Shown: positions 1-8,415 of the stretch, piece by piece | Numbering within the stretch: the first letter of the stretch is position 1 | Layout: each line of letters starts with the position of its first letter | Origin: Alphaproteobacteria bacterium | Lineage (GTDB): Bacteria; Pseudomonadota; Alphaproteobacteria; Sphingomonadales; Emcibacteraceae | Assembly (NCBI GenBank): GCA_002749135.1 | Contig: NVVY01000012.1 | Coordinates: 3,366-21,389, forward strand | Length of the DNA stretch: 18,024 bases | Direction: 5' to 3' | The notes under the pieces: generated by a model | The model's input: the letters and a program-made list of their open reading frames with translations, nothing else | Told to the model about the DNA's origin: nothing | Database searches by the model: none | Program-made: the position numbers and the translations under genes

Positions 1-61
1 TAGAACAAAAAAACAGTCAGGAAGCCCCGGCCCCCTCATCCGCAAATGCAGGGGGAAAGAA

Positions 62-2269
62 ATGAGCAATAGCAATGGGCCCGCCCGGAAATTAATGGAT
101 AATCTGGAAAGCCGTGTTCAGGAAGGGGTTGTCCTGTCTGTTTCCAGCAGTGCCCGGATGGCCGAGGCTATGAAAACCGGAAAAATCGGATCATTCAATG
201 CCAAGTCACCCTATGCCTCCTGTCTTATTCCGCTACTCAATGCTTTGGGATGGCGCGGAGATGTGCGGGGGCTATTTGAATCCCTGCCCCATTTCGCCGA
301 TAGTCTGGACCTGACAGAGTTCCGAAATACGCTGGCACGGCTTCACTATAAAACGGTGCGCACACCGGCCTGCATATCGCGCATAGATGACCGCTTGTTC
401 CCTTGCCTATTTGCCGGGCTTGATGACGTCCCCATCATTATCCTGTCAAAAGAAAAAGAAGGCATCCGGATTTTTGACAGTACTGACCGGACAGAAAAAA
501 TTCTGAAGAATAGCGAAATCCACGGCATAGCCTATTTCATCTCATCGGAATATAGCACGCAAACCAACAGAAAAAAACAAACCAAGCCACAGGAAAACTG
601 GGTTGGCGGTCTGTTTATGCGCTTCAAAAGCACCATAAAACAGCTTTTTGCCATGACCTTTATTCTGAATATCTTTGCCCTGCTGGTCCCGCTGTTCATC
701 ATGGCGATTTATGATCAGGTCATCCCGTCAAAATCCGGGGAGACACTGGCCTATCTGGCGGGCGGCATTATATTTGCTATTTTATGCGAAATTCTGTTGC
801 GGATTATCCGCTCGGGCTTTGTCGCCTATCTTGGGGCGCGGGTTGAGAATATTGTCACCTCCGCCACCTTCCAAAAGCTGTTATCCCTGCCGCCGTCCAT
901 GACGGAATCCTCCCCCATCGGCGCGCAAGTGTCCCGGCTCAGGGAATTTGACACCATCAAGGGGTTATTTTCCGGTACGCTGGTCAATATTGTTCTGGAA
1001 CTGCCCTTCGTGGTAATTTTTCTTGTGGTGATAGCCGTCCTCGGCGGTACGCTGGCCTTCATTCCCATTGCCATGATGGGCGTCTTCGCGCTGGTGGCCT
1101 TTATCATGCTACCGTCCATGAAACGTAACGTGGCCATGTCTGGCCGTCAGAAATCAGAAAGACACAGCTTTCTTGTAGAAAGCATGTCCAATCTGCGTAC
1201 CATCAAGCAGACGGCCTCCGAACAATCCTGGCTTGATCGTTTTCGTCACCTGTCAGCCGATGCAGCCTATTCCCATTTCCGGACCTCACAGGTCTCCCTG
1301 CTCATGCAAAGCCTGGCACAGGCCATCATGATGGGCGCGGGCGTGGCCACGGTGGGCTTCGGGGTTATCAAAATCCTGAACGGCGATATGACAGTCGGGG
1401 CCCTGATTGCCAGTATGGCACTGGTCTGGCGGGTGTTGTCGCCCTTGCAAAGTCTGTTCCTGACCCTGACCCGCCTTGAACAGACCCTGAATAGTGTCAA
1501 GCAGATCAACCTGCTTATGAAGATAGCCGCCGAGGATGACCCCAGCCCGTCAAGTCTGTCCCATCGTGAGTTTTCAGGTCATATTGTTATGGACCGGGTA
1601 AGTTTCCGTTATCGACCCAATTCGGAGCCCGCCCTGCTCGGCGTATCATTTGAGGTTAAGCCCGGCGAAATGTTATCCATCATTGGCTCCAACGCTGCCG
1701 GAAAGTCCACGGCCCTGAAGCTTTTGCTGGCCATGAACAGACCGCAGGCCGGGCAGGTTATTCTGGATGGGTTGGATATTCGCCAAATCAACCCGATAAC
1801 TTTACGCCGGGCCATTGCCTATGTGCCACAAGAATCGCATTTTTTCCACGGTACCATTGCCCAGAATTTAAATCTGGCACAGCCCATGGCAACCCGTGAT
1901 GATCTGGTTGAAGCCTGCGTTAAGGCCAATGTGCTGGAGGATATTAAGGCCCTCGAATATGGCTTTGACACCCGCATCGGGGATCAGTCCATTCAAAGCC
2001 TGCCGTCAAGTTTCAAGCAACGACTGTCACTGGCCCGGGCCTATCTGAAGAAAGCGCCAATCCTGTTGCTTGATGAACCGGCAAAAACATTGGATTATGA
2101 AGGCGATGTCGCCTTTATGGACTCCCTGAGAGCCATAAAAGGCACGACCACAATCCTGATGGTATCACACCGGCCAAGCCATATTAAAATGGCCGATAAA
2201 GTATTGGTTCTGAAAGATGGCATGATCGCCAATTTCGGAACGCCCGCAGACATTTTTCCAGAGCTTTAG
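62..2269 (+). CDS. Type I secretion ABC transporter (permease/ATPase) with degenerate C39-like domain
   Basis: Inner-membrane exporter of the HlyB type, expected to work with the HlyD-like protein encoded 9 bases downstream and an outer-membrane TolC-like channel not in this window. Residues 1-155 look like a C39-peptidase-like domain, but the place where the catalytic Cys should lie (four residues before the Cys in YASC) is Pro and no catalytic His is apparent, so it is probably a non-cleaving substrate-binding domain. Membrane helices follow from about residue 197 to 460. The nucleotide-binding domain has a good Walker A (G542 to T550, GSNAAGKST), a Q-loop (VPQES), Walker B with D671-E672 and H-loop H703. 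The signature motif reads LPSSFKQR (647-654) instead of LSGGQ, which is strongly degenerate. The 735-residue length fits the family. A GGGGGA stretch at 51-56 is the likely ribosome binding site. The substrate is not identifiable here. Confidence 0.9.
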   Translation: MSNSNGPARKLMDNLESRVQEGVVLSVSSSARMAEAMKTGKIGSFNAKSPYASCLIPLLNALGWRGDVRGLFESLPHFADSLDLTEFRNTLARLHYKTVRTPACISRIDDRLFPCLFAGLDDVPIIILSKEKEGIRIFDSTDRTEKILKNSEIHGIAYFISSEYSTQTNRKKQTKPQENWVGGLFMRFKSTIKQLFAMTFILNIFALLVPLFIMAIYDQVIPSKSGETLAYLAGGIIFAILCEILLRIIRSGFVAYLGARVENIVTSATFQKLLSLPPSMTESSPIGAQVSRLREFDTIKGLFSGTLVNIVLELPFVVIFLVVIAVLGGTLAFIPIAMMGVFALVAFIMLPSMKRNVAMSGRQKSERHSFLVESMSNLRTIKQTASEQSWLDRFRHLSADAAYSHFRTSQVSLLMQSLAQAIMMGAGVATVGFGVIKILNGDMTVGALIASMALVWRVLSPLQSLFLTLTRLEQTLNSVKQINLLMKIAAEDDPSPSSLSHREFSGHIVMDRVSFRYRPNSEPALLGVSFEVKPGEMLSIIGSNAAGKSTALKLLLAMNRPQAGQVILDGLDIRQINPITLRRAIAYVPQESHFFHGTIAQNLNLAQPMATRDDLVEACVKANVLEDIKALEYGFDTRIGDQSIQSLPSSFKQRLSLARAYLKKAPILLLDEPAKTLDYEGDVAFMDSLRAIKGTTTILMVSHRPSHIKMADKVLVLKDGMIANFGTPADIFPEL

Positions 2270-2278
2270 AGAATAAAC

Positions 2279-3745
2279 ATGACGAAAAAAACAGAAAATA
2301 ATGATAAAAACACCCCGGATAATGACGCCCGGATAACATTGGGTGATGGCCACAGCAATAGCAAGACTGGCACCAGCAAACTTGAAAAACTTGTTGAAAA
2401 AGCAACCGAAAAAGCCCGTCAGAAACGGACAAAACCGGTAAGCTATTACACCCGTTTCCTGTCCCGCGCTATTCTGTTGGAAGAATCCGGGCCGCCCCGG
2501 GCGATTGTCTCAACGGTGGGGATAATTTCACTGTTTCTGTTTGGCGTTATCACCTGGGCCTCGGTGACCACCCTGAATGAAACCAGCGTTGCCACCGGAC
2601 AGATCCGGCCTGCCGCCACGGTTATGCCCGTGCAGCATCTGGAAGGAGGGATTGTCTCCGCCGTTCTGGTTAGAGAAGGCGAAGACGTAAAAAAAGGTCA
2701 AACCATATTGACACTGGCCCCAACAGCTGCCCTGTCCAATCTGGACAGGATCAAGGTCCGTTATATTTCTCTCAGCCTGCAAATTATTCGACTAAAGGCC
2801 TTTGCTGCAGGCAAAGACGGTGACTTTTCCGGCTTTCAAAAAGATCACCCCCTGCTGGCACAAGATCAGAAAGACATTCTGATACAGCAAAATAAATCCC
2901 GCACGGCCCAACAGGAGGTTATCAAATCACAACTAGATGAAAGAAATAACGAGCTTCTGCTGCTGCTCCGTCAGGAAATGACCGAGGGGAAAAATCTGGA
3001 CCTCATCGCCGAAGAAATGAAAATGCGTCAGGAACTGACCGACAAAGGTCTTGGCTCCAAATTAAAGCTTCTGGAGGTCCAGCGCGCCCATAACAAGGCT
3101 GAAGGCGACCTGATCCAGACCCAATCCAGAAAAGCCGGTGTCCGGGCAAACATTGCCAAGGTCAAAGGTGATCTTGTGGCCTTGAATGAGAAATTCCGCA
3201 ACGAAACCCTCATTCAGGTGGATGCTTTAAGCGGTGAACGCGCGGAAGTTTCTGCGGAATTGACACAGCTCAATGACCGGGTAAAGCGGCTTGCGGTTCT
3301 CTCTCCCGCTGACGGGATTGTCAAGGGGCTGAAATATCACACCGTTGGCAGTGTCATCCCGCCCGGCGATATATTGGCCGAAATTGTTCCCGTTTCCGGC
3401 GGGCTGGTGGCAGAAGTGAAAATTTCGCCCCGCGACATCGGACATGTCAATGTGGGCAGTGAAGTGTTGCTCAAGGTCGATACCTATAATTATGCCCGTT
3501 ACGGTAGCATTTCCAGCACCCTGCGTCAGGTATCCGCCTCCTCATTCCTTGATGAAGAAGGTAATACATATTTCAAAGGATTCGTGGACCTGCCCAACAA
3601 TTACATCGGCACCGATCCAAAATCCAACCGGATAACATCCGGCATGACGGTGGTGGCCGATATTCAGACGGGCAAGAAAACCCTGCTTCAATATCTGGTC
3701 AAACCCATCAATAACGCCCTGAGTACATCTTTCCGGGAACGATAG
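2279..3745 (+). CDS. HlyD-family periplasmic adaptor (membrane fusion protein) of type I secretion
   Basis: Links the upstream ABC transporter to an outer-membrane channel. An unusually long, lysine-rich cytoplasmic N-terminus (about 75 residues) precedes one membrane helix (IISLFLFGVITWASV). The first half of a lipoyl/barrel-sandwich domain follows (VQHLEGGIVSAVLVREGEDV), then a long alpha-helical hairpin rich in E, K, Q and L (about residues 160-330), the second lipoyl half (SPADGIVKGL), and a beta-barrel domain ending in the HlyD-typical SGMTVVADI stretch. The 488-residue length is slightly above the common 430-470, explained by the N-terminal tail. It starts 9 bases after the ABC gene stop, so the two are almost certainly co-transcribed. 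It ends only 11 bases from the convergent ferritin gene. Confidence 0.92.
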   Translation: MTKKTENNDKNTPDNDARITLGDGHSNSKTGTSKLEKLVEKATEKARQKRTKPVSYYTRFLSRAILLEESGPPRAIVSTVGIISLFLFGVITWASVTTLNETSVATGQIRPAATVMPVQHLEGGIVSAVLVREGEDVKKGQTILTLAPTAALSNLDRIKVRYISLSLQIIRLKAFAAGKDGDFSGFQKDHPLLAQDQKDILIQQNKSRTAQQEVIKSQLDERNNELLLLLRQEMTEGKNLDLIAEEMKMRQELTDKGLGSKLKLLEVQRAHNKAEGDLIQTQSRKAGVRANIAKVKGDLVALNEKFRNETLIQVDALSGERAEVSAELTQLNDRVKRLAVLSPADGIVKGLKYHTVGSVIPPGDILAEIVPVSGGLVAEVKISPRDIGHVNVGSEVLLKVDTYNYARYGSISSTLRQVSASSFLDEEGNTYFKGFVDLPNNYIGTDPKSNRITSGMTVVADIQTGKKTLLQYLVKPINNALSTSFRER

Positions 3746-3756
3746 GGCTTACGCCC

Positions 3757-4044
3757 CTATTCATGGGCAATGGTTTTGTCGGTAAAGAGGTAATCTTTCA
3801 GCTCCTTATCGAAAGAGCTGTCCCGACGCCTGATCCATTCGAGAACCATGGCGGCATGTTCTTTTTCTTCGTCACGATTATGGGCAAGGATCGCCTTTAA
3901 CTCAGGGTCACGGCAAGCATCCACACGTTGATTGTACCAGTCAACGGCCTCCAACTCCTCCATCAGGGACACGATGGCCCTGTGCATATCTCTTGTATCG
4001 TCCGTGAGTTCTTCTACGGGTTCGTGGTAACCTTCGTTCGCCAT
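3757..4044 (-). CDS. EncFtn-type ferritin-like protein, stand-alone, without encapsulation tail
   Basis: A 95-residue two-helix protein closely resembling the encapsulated ferritin of Rhodospirillum rubrum as I remember it. In that family it assembles into an annular decamer and oxidises Fe(II) at sites made between subunits. The residues equivalent to the R. rubrum ferroxidase ligands are all present: E30, E60 and H63. So are the metal-entry residues E29, E32 and W36, followed by Y37. The blocks RAIVS-MEELEAVDWY and AILAHNRDEEKEHAAM are near identical. Unlike shell-associated members, it stops soon after the last helix (DYLFTDKTIAHE) and has no C-terminal targeting peptide. No encapsulin shell gene is adjacent. 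AAGGA lies 8 bases before the ATG. The upstream gene on the same strand, 52 bases away, is a PAP2-type membrane enzyme. Family assignment is strong; iron handling without a shell is inference. Confidence 0.88.
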   Translation of the reverse strand: MANEGYHEPVEELTDDTRDMHRAIVSLMEELEAVDWYNQRVDACRDPELKAILAHNRDEEKEHAAMVLEWIRRRDSSFDKELKDYLFTDKTIAHE

Positions 4045-4069
4045 AATATAATCCTTTCATTATCGTTTG

Positions 4070-4075
4070 ATTATA
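4070..4075 (-). promoter_or_regulatory. Possible -10 element for the EncFtn-like gene
   Basis: The minus strand reads a perfect TATAAT here, 26 bases before the ferritin start codon and inside the 52-base gap after the PAP2-family gene. I see no good -35 hexamer at 16-18 bases, so this could be chance in an AT-rich gap, or a promoter that depends on an activator. If real, it would let the ferritin be expressed independently of the gene upstream. Confidence 0.25.
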
Positions 4076-4096
4076 TATGGGACATTAGAGAAGATT

Positions 4097-5188
4097 TTAC
4101 AATACGGTTCGTATATCTTTGGTAAGGCCACCCCAGGAAAATTTAAGTATATAGCCCGTAAGCCATATGCTAAACGTCGCCAGCAACACGCCGCCAACAC
4201 CGTCTATGACATAATGCCAGCCCAGGACAACGGTGGAAATCCACACCATCACCACCCACGGAATAGTCACCACAAGGGTCCATTTCCTTGTGCTATAGAG
4301 CCAATAGGAGGTAAGCGTAATCATGCCAATATGCAGGCTCGGCATGGCGGATATGCCCCCCAGAAGAATGCCGCCTTGCTGAATTACCTGATCAAGAGGC
4401 AATGCAAGGGTATGATTTAACTTGTCAACGGCCATTTGGGTCAGGGAATCAGCCGGATGATTGAAATATTCCGGCTTGTAAAAGGCCGGGCCCTTCACCG
4501 GATTCAACATGCCGATAAACCGTCCCACATAATAGAGAATGATCATGGAATAGCCATAGAAAAACACGACCCTTGTACTTTGACTGACCACTACCAGAAA
4601 AACCACCATCGCTATCTCAATGGCCCAGCAACTATGATAAAGAGGATCCCAAAAGCCTAAATTGATATGAAGTGTGGACAGCCATTCAAACAGGGGGCCT
4701 TCAACGGCCCAGAATATTCCGTCCCGCCATTCCGTTGTCCCGGACAGGAGCTTGAAGCTTAACAGGGTGATATTTGACGTCCCCAATATAGCAAAGCACG
4801 TCAGAACAATAATAAAAAGCGCGGGCAGACCCACGGGGTAGAATTTCATGGCAAATAAATTTGACCGCAAGGGTTCAGGAAATAACGGCGCCCCGGATAT
4901 TTTTATCTTAACATCATCAAAAATACTTAAAATAATCAGCGTAATATGCCAAAGACTACCCACGAATAAAACATATAGCGTAATAATCACCAACAACATA
5001 TTGGTATCATTGAACCACAGGGAAAAGGGCGAGGATATTATGGAGGCGGCAATCACAGTCACACCAAGCATAACCGCATGTAACATAAGAATTAAAGCGG
5101 CATAACGCCATTCCGGGCGTTGCAGGATAAAATCATGAATTTTGAACCTGTTCGCCTGAATCCCGATTGCCTGATTACTGCCCTGCAT
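4097..5188 (-). CDS. PAP2 / Aur1-like (PAP2_3) integral membrane phosphatase or phosphotransferase
   Basis: A polytopic inner-membrane protein of 363 residues with several hydrophobic helices. The C-terminal third carries the acid-phosphatase-type active site in its Aur1/PAP2_3 form: AMPSLHIG with H286, and GWHYVIDG with H325 and D329 (H-x3-D). The classic first motif (K-x6-R-P) is not obvious, as is usual in the inositol-phosphotransferase-like branch, and NPVKGPAFYKPE precedes the second motif. Members act on lipid phosphates or transfer phospho-head groups at the membrane; the substrate here cannot be predicted. AGGGTG lies ahead of the ATG. An 87-base gap holding a plausible promoter separates it from gshB on the same strand. 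The ferritin-like gene follows 52 bases later. Confidence 0.82.
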   Translation of the reverse strand: MQGSNQAIGIQANRFKIHDFILQRPEWRYAALILMLHAVMLGVTVIAASIISSPFSLWFNDTNMLLVIITLYVLFVGSLWHITLIILSIFDDVKIKISGAPLFPEPLRSNLFAMKFYPVGLPALFIIVLTCFAILGTSNITLLSFKLLSGTTEWRDGIFWAVEGPLFEWLSTLHINLGFWDPLYHSCWAIEIAMVVFLVVVSQSTRVVFFYGYSMIILYYVGRFIGMLNPVKGPAFYKPEYFNHPADSLTQMAVDKLNHTLALPLDQVIQQGGILLGGISAMPSLHIGMITLTSYWLYSTRKWTLVVTIPWVVMVWISTVVLGWHYVIDGVGGVLLATFSIWLTGYILKFSWGGLTKDIRTVL

Positions 5189-5239
5189 TATATCACCCTG
5201 CTTGAATTTTACCTCAGTCAGGATTGTTCATATCAGACA

Positions 5240-5269
5240 AGTATAATTTTTTTCTTAAAGAAAACTCAA
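5240..5269 (-). promoter_or_regulatory. Candidate sigma70-type promoter for the PAP2-family gene
   Basis: On the minus strand TTGAGT (5269-5264) and TATACT (5245-5240) are separated by 18 bases, an acceptable housekeeping promoter. It lies in the 87-base gap between the gshB stop and the PAP2-family start, and would give a leader of about 45 bases. The spacer contains an A-tract and the palindrome TTTCTT-T-AAGAAA. Read from the sequence only. Confidence 0.42.
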
Positions 5270-5275
5270 AATAGA

Positions 5276-6217
5276 TTAAAGTTTTTTTTCAATGGCATCC
5301 CACAGCAGGGCGGAAATATCCGTGCCGTCAAAGTGCTGAATTTCCTGTATGCCGGTTGGTGACGTAACGTTGATTTCCGTCAGATAATCCCCGATCACAT
5401 CAATCCCCACAAATAACAAGCCCTGTTCCCGCAACGTAGGGCCGATCTCATCGCATATCTGTCGCTCCCGGTCGGTCAGCTCGGTCTTTTTGGCCTCGCC
5501 CCCCACATGCATGTTGGAGCGAACTTCGCCCGCTTGCGGCACCCGGTTGATGGCCCCGACAGCCTCCCCGTCCACAAGGATAATCCGTTTATCGCCCTTG
5601 GTCACATCGGGCAGATATTGCTGGACAATGAAGGGTTCGGGGTAGAATTTCTGGAATATTTCAATCAGGCTGCTCAAATTCTGATCATCCGGGCGTATTC
5701 TGAACACTCCGGCCCCGCCGTTGCCGTAAAGCGGCTTGACAATTATATCCTTATGCTCCTCGCGAAAGGCAATCACATCGCGCCGATTGCTGGTAATCAA
5801 AGTTGGCGGCATGAGGTCCGGAAAACGGGTCAGAAAAATCTTTTCCGGCGCATTGCGCACCGCCGCCGGATCATTAACCACCAGGGTTTTTGGATGCACA
5901 TGCTCCAGAATATGGGTGGCGGTGATATAGCCCATGTGAAAGGGCGGGTCCTGCCGCATGAGGATCACATCCACATCCTCTGCCAGATCAATTTTATCCT
6001 CGGCCCCATATGAGAAATGATTGCCCATTTCCCGCCGCAGAGTCAGCGCGCGCGCATGGGCTGTCACCCTGCCATCCTGCAACGACAGGTCATCCACATC
6101 ATAATGATATAATTTATAGCCGCGATTTTCTGCCTCAAGCCCAAGGGCAAAGGTGCTGTCACCGTTAATATCAACAGATTCAATGGGGTCCATTTGCAGG
6201 GCAACTTTAAGGCTCAT
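5276..6217 (-). CDS. gshB: Glutathione synthase
   Basis: ATP-grasp ligase that joins gamma-glutamylcysteine and glycine to make glutathione in the cytoplasm. The N-terminus ([20 protein letters not shown]) is the typical GshB opening. [32 protein letters not shown], the ATP-grasp segment [15 protein letters not shown] and the C-terminal [19 protein letters not shown], with its metal and glycine-binding residues, are all present. I chose the ATG at 6217, giving 313 residues. A GTG at 6232 would add five residues and almost abut the upstream stop at 6234, but family members usually begin at MSLK. It is the last gene of the tightly spaced rsmI-yraN-sirB1-like-gshB run and is probably translated from that transcript. 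Confidence 0.96.
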   Translation of the reverse strand: MSLKVALQMDPIESVDINGDSTFALGLEAENRGYKLYHYDVDDLSLQDGRVTAHARALTLRREMGNHFSYGAEDKIDLAEDVDVILMRQDPPFHMGYITATHILEHVHPKTLVVNDPAAVRNAPEKIFLTRFPDLMPPTLITSNRRDVIAFREEHKDIIVKPLYGNGGAGVFRIRPDDQNLSSLIEIFQKFYPEPFIVQQYLPDVTKGDKRIILVDGEAVGAINRVPQAGEVRSNMHVGGEAKKTELTDRERQICDEIGPTLREQGLLFVGIDVIGDYLTEINVTSPTGIQEIQHFDGTDISALLWDAIEKKL

Positions 6218-6233
6218 AGCCGTATTTTCCACT

Positions 6234-7151
6234 TCATTCTTTTTCAGGAAGTCTCAAAACAATGCCGCCACACGCCTCGTGGGTCTGCTTGTCCAGACTT
6301 TTCAATGTATTGATGACCTGCTGTTCAATAAGATCATTCCGCTCAAATTTCTCACTTTGGGTCAGGCAATAGGTCAGATATTCCCGCGCCTGATCATCCT
6401 TGCCCACATGGGCCAGCAACATACCCAGTTCGTAATGATGCTGTATCTCATCGGGATCAATCAGAACCTGCCGCGACAGGATAGTGATCGCCTGCCCCAT
6501 GTCGCTGACTTTCAAGCATCTGATCTTGATATTATCCAGCAGACGGATCAGTATTTCCCGATCCGTGACCGGCTGGTAATAATCCGGTTTCAAATCCACA
6601 TCGGAACTTGATGTTTTACTGACCAATTGCCGCAGGCCTCTCGCATCCATTATTTTCCCCCGGCTAAAGGGGTCAAGTATCACCCTGCCATCCATCGGCC
6701 CCGCCCCGGAAAGCCGGATCAGGAAGTGGCCGGGAAACGTCAAGCCCTCAACATGCCATCCCTGACTGCGCGCCGCATGCATATATAATATGCTGAGCGA
6801 AATCGGCAGGCCCCTGCGGGTATCAATTACTGACATCAGGTTGGCATTTTGCAGGTCGTCGTAATAATCCTCATTACCGGTATATTCATGGCGGTCATAG
6901 AGGGTGGCCGCCAGAGCCTCTGCCCGCGCGGACGCAGGCGTTTCATTGCCGCCCTCTGCGTCAAGGTCAAGAGCGAGAATTTTCAGGTGATGCTCATATT
7001 TCTGGAAAGAAACACCGGGCCGATCCAGTGCCGCCAGAATCAGGGCCGTACCGGCAATGTCCGCAAGACTGCCGTCACCCTGCCCCACCGCCGTTAAATG
7101 CGCCTTATGTTCAATGTCTATTTCGTTCACTTTCTCACGTCCGTTTGCCAT
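6234..7151 (-). CDS. SirB1-family transglutaminase-like protein with TPR-like C-terminus
   Basis: A 305-residue cytoplasmic protein of the SirB1 family, whose biochemical role is unknown. The core SirB1 pattern is visible at residues 104-146: [20 protein letters not shown], then [17 protein letters not shown] with H142, then ILDPF, which resembles the His/Asp part of a transglutaminase fold. The nucleophilic Cys expected in true transglutaminases is replaced within the RRGLPISLS segment, as is normal for this family, so enzymatic activity is doubtful. The last hundred residues contain TPR-like helices ([20 protein letters not shown]). AAGGA stands ahead of the ATG. The start overlaps the end of yraN by 25 bases, and the stop lies within about 16 bases of the gshB start, so it sits inside a translationally coupled operon. 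Confidence 0.85.
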   Translation of the reverse strand: MANGREKVNEIDIEHKAHLTAVGQGDGSLADIAGTALILAALDRPGVSFQKYEHHLKILALDLDAEGGNETPASARAEALAATLYDRHEYTGNEDYYDDLQNANLMSVIDTRRGLPISLSILYMHAARSQGWHVEGLTFPGHFLIRLSGAGPMDGRVILDPFSRGKIMDARGLRQLVSKTSSSDVDLKPDYYQPVTDREILIRLLDNIKIRCLKVSDMGQAITILSRQVLIDPDEIQHHYELGMLLAHVGKDDQAREYLTYCLTQSEKFERNDLIEQQVINTLKSLDKQTHEACGGIVLRLPEKE

Positions 7152-7513
7152 GCGTCCTTTACATGGGTTGGCCAGGCCCAGGGTTCAACCGCCATAACAT
7201 CAAAACGACAGGAAATATCTCCCCTATCATGACCATTCCGCGCCATATACCATTCGGCGGAGCGGGATATTCTTGATTTCTGCCGAAATGACACCGCTTC
7301 CAGAGCCGCCTGCTTTGTCTGGCGGGCCTTGACCTCTATGAAACACAGCACAGATCCTTTTCGCGCAACCAGATCAATCTCGCCAGATTTGCACCGATAG
7401 CGCCGGGCCAATATACGATAGCCCTTAAAGATTAAAAAACACATACACAGCCATTCGGCCCCCTGCCCCCACAGATACGCTCTTTTTTTCTTTATCTGCG
7501 CCGCATCATTCAT
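7127..7513 (-). CDS. yraN: YraN / UPF0102 family endonuclease-fold protein
   Basis: A small (128 residues) protein of the YraN family, with the restriction-endonuclease-like fold. The conserved core is clear: ILARRYRCKSGEIDLVARKG followed by FIEVKAR, which supplies the E/D...E-x-K metal-binding pattern. Proteins of this family are presumed nucleases, perhaps in recombination or DNA repair, but the cellular role is unsettled. It follows rsmI with a 4-base ATGA overlap and overlaps the SirB1-like gene by 25 bases. The rsmI-yraN neighbourhood, with an LpoA-type lipoprotein divergent from it, echoes the gene order around yraL-yraM-yraN in enterobacteria. Confidence 0.93.
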   Translation of the reverse strand: MNDAAQIKKKRAYLWGQGAEWLCMCFLIFKGYRILARRYRCKSGEIDLVARKGSVLCFIEVKARQTKQAALEAVSFRQKSRISRSAEWYMARNGHDRGDISCRFDVMAVEPWAWPTHVKDAWQTDVRK

Positions 7514-8361
7514 TTTTTGCCCGACAGTTCCAAGGCCCGTGCATACACCTGTTTCCGTTTCAGCCCGGTGGTATAGGTAACGGACGCCACCGCTTCCTTG
7601 AGTGATAAAACCGCCAGAGCCTTTGTCAAAGCCTCATCAAGCTGATCAGCCCGGACCTCTGTTTCCGCAGGCGGGCCGATGACAATGACCACCTCACCCC
7701 TGGGCGCCCCCGCCGCCGCATAATGGGCCGCAAGCTCCGATAGGCTGCCGCGCCGGATTTCTTCGAATAACTTGGTCAATTCCCGGCATATGGCCGCCTC
7801 CCGATCGCCCAGAACCTCCAATATATCCTTCAGGCTATCCTTCAGCCGTTTGGGTGATTCGTAGAAAACCAGTGTGGCCTTGATGGCGGCAAGGTCAGAC
7901 AAGGTTTTTTGCCGGGCCACCGTCTTATTGGGCAGAAAGCCGGCAAACATGAAACGGTCTGTGGGCAATCCGGCACTGGCAAGGGCGGCGAGGACAGCAC
8001 TGGCGCCGGGAATACTGCTGACAAAATGGCCCTTATCACGGGCCTCTTTAACCAACCGGTAGCCGGGATCGGAAATCAGCGGCGTTCCCGCATCGCTGAC
8101 CAGTGCAACGGTTTCTCCCTGCTCTAACCGGTCCAGCAGTTGGGGCAGAATTTTCTGTTCATTATGATCATGATAGGCCACCGCCGGGGCGGCAATGTCA
8201 AAATGGGCCAGCAATTTTCCGGTAACCCGCGTATCCTCACAGGCAATAATATCCGCACTTGCCAGAACCGCCTGCGCCCGGTGGGTCATATCGCCCAGAT
8301 TGCCGATAGGGGTTGAGACAATATACAGCCCCGGCTGAATTTTTTTACTCTTTTCGCTCAC
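7510..8361 (-). CDS. rsmI: 16S rRNA (cytidine-2'-O)-methyltransferase RsmI
   Basis: SAM-dependent tetrapyrrole-methylase-fold enzyme that methylates the ribose of C1402 in the ribosomal decoding centre. All the characteristic blocks are present: GLYIVSTPIGNLGDMTHRA, ADIIACEDTRVTGKLL, VALVSDAGTPLISDPGYRLV, SIPGASAVLAALASAGLPT and VFYESPKRL. The 283-residue length is normal. The start codon is GTG at 8361, with AAGGG about ten bases upstream. It is the first gene of the minus-strand operon and is divergent from the LpoA-like gene, with about 55-110 bases between them depending on that gene's start. Confidence 0.96.
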   Translation of the reverse strand: MSEKSKKIQPGLYIVSTPIGNLGDMTHRAQAVLASADIIACEDTRVTGKLLAHFDIAAPAVAYHDHNEQKILPQLLDRLEQGETVALVSDAGTPLISDPGYRLVKEARDKGHFVSSIPGASAVLAALASAGLPTDRFMFAGFLPNKTVARQKTLSDLAAIKATLVFYESPKRLKDSLKDILEVLGDREAAICRELTKLFEEIRRGSLSELAAHYAAAGAPRGEVVIVIGPPAETEVRADQLDEALTKALAVLSLKEAVASVTYTTGLKRKQVYARALELSGKK

Positions 8362-8415
8362 AGCACCATACCCTTGCCCTATTTGTAAATTAATAGATTA
8401 TTTCTGTTATGATTT

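Noticed and set aside
1..61. TAG at 1-3 as the stop of an upstream gene
   Set aside because: With nothing to its left, any frame is possible, so no partial gene can be claimed. It is mentioned only as a lead for the ABC partner question.
5507..6013. Plus-strand open frame of 168 codons inside gshB
   Set aside because: It is antisense to strongly conserved glutathione synthase motifs and has no recognisable domain or ribosome site.
8391..8402. ATTAATAGATTA shared between the rsmI/lpoA gap and 13411-13422 in the XRE promoter
   Set aside because: A shared 12-mer is expected several times by chance in 18 kb, more so in AT-rich gaps. No further similarity surrounds the two copies.
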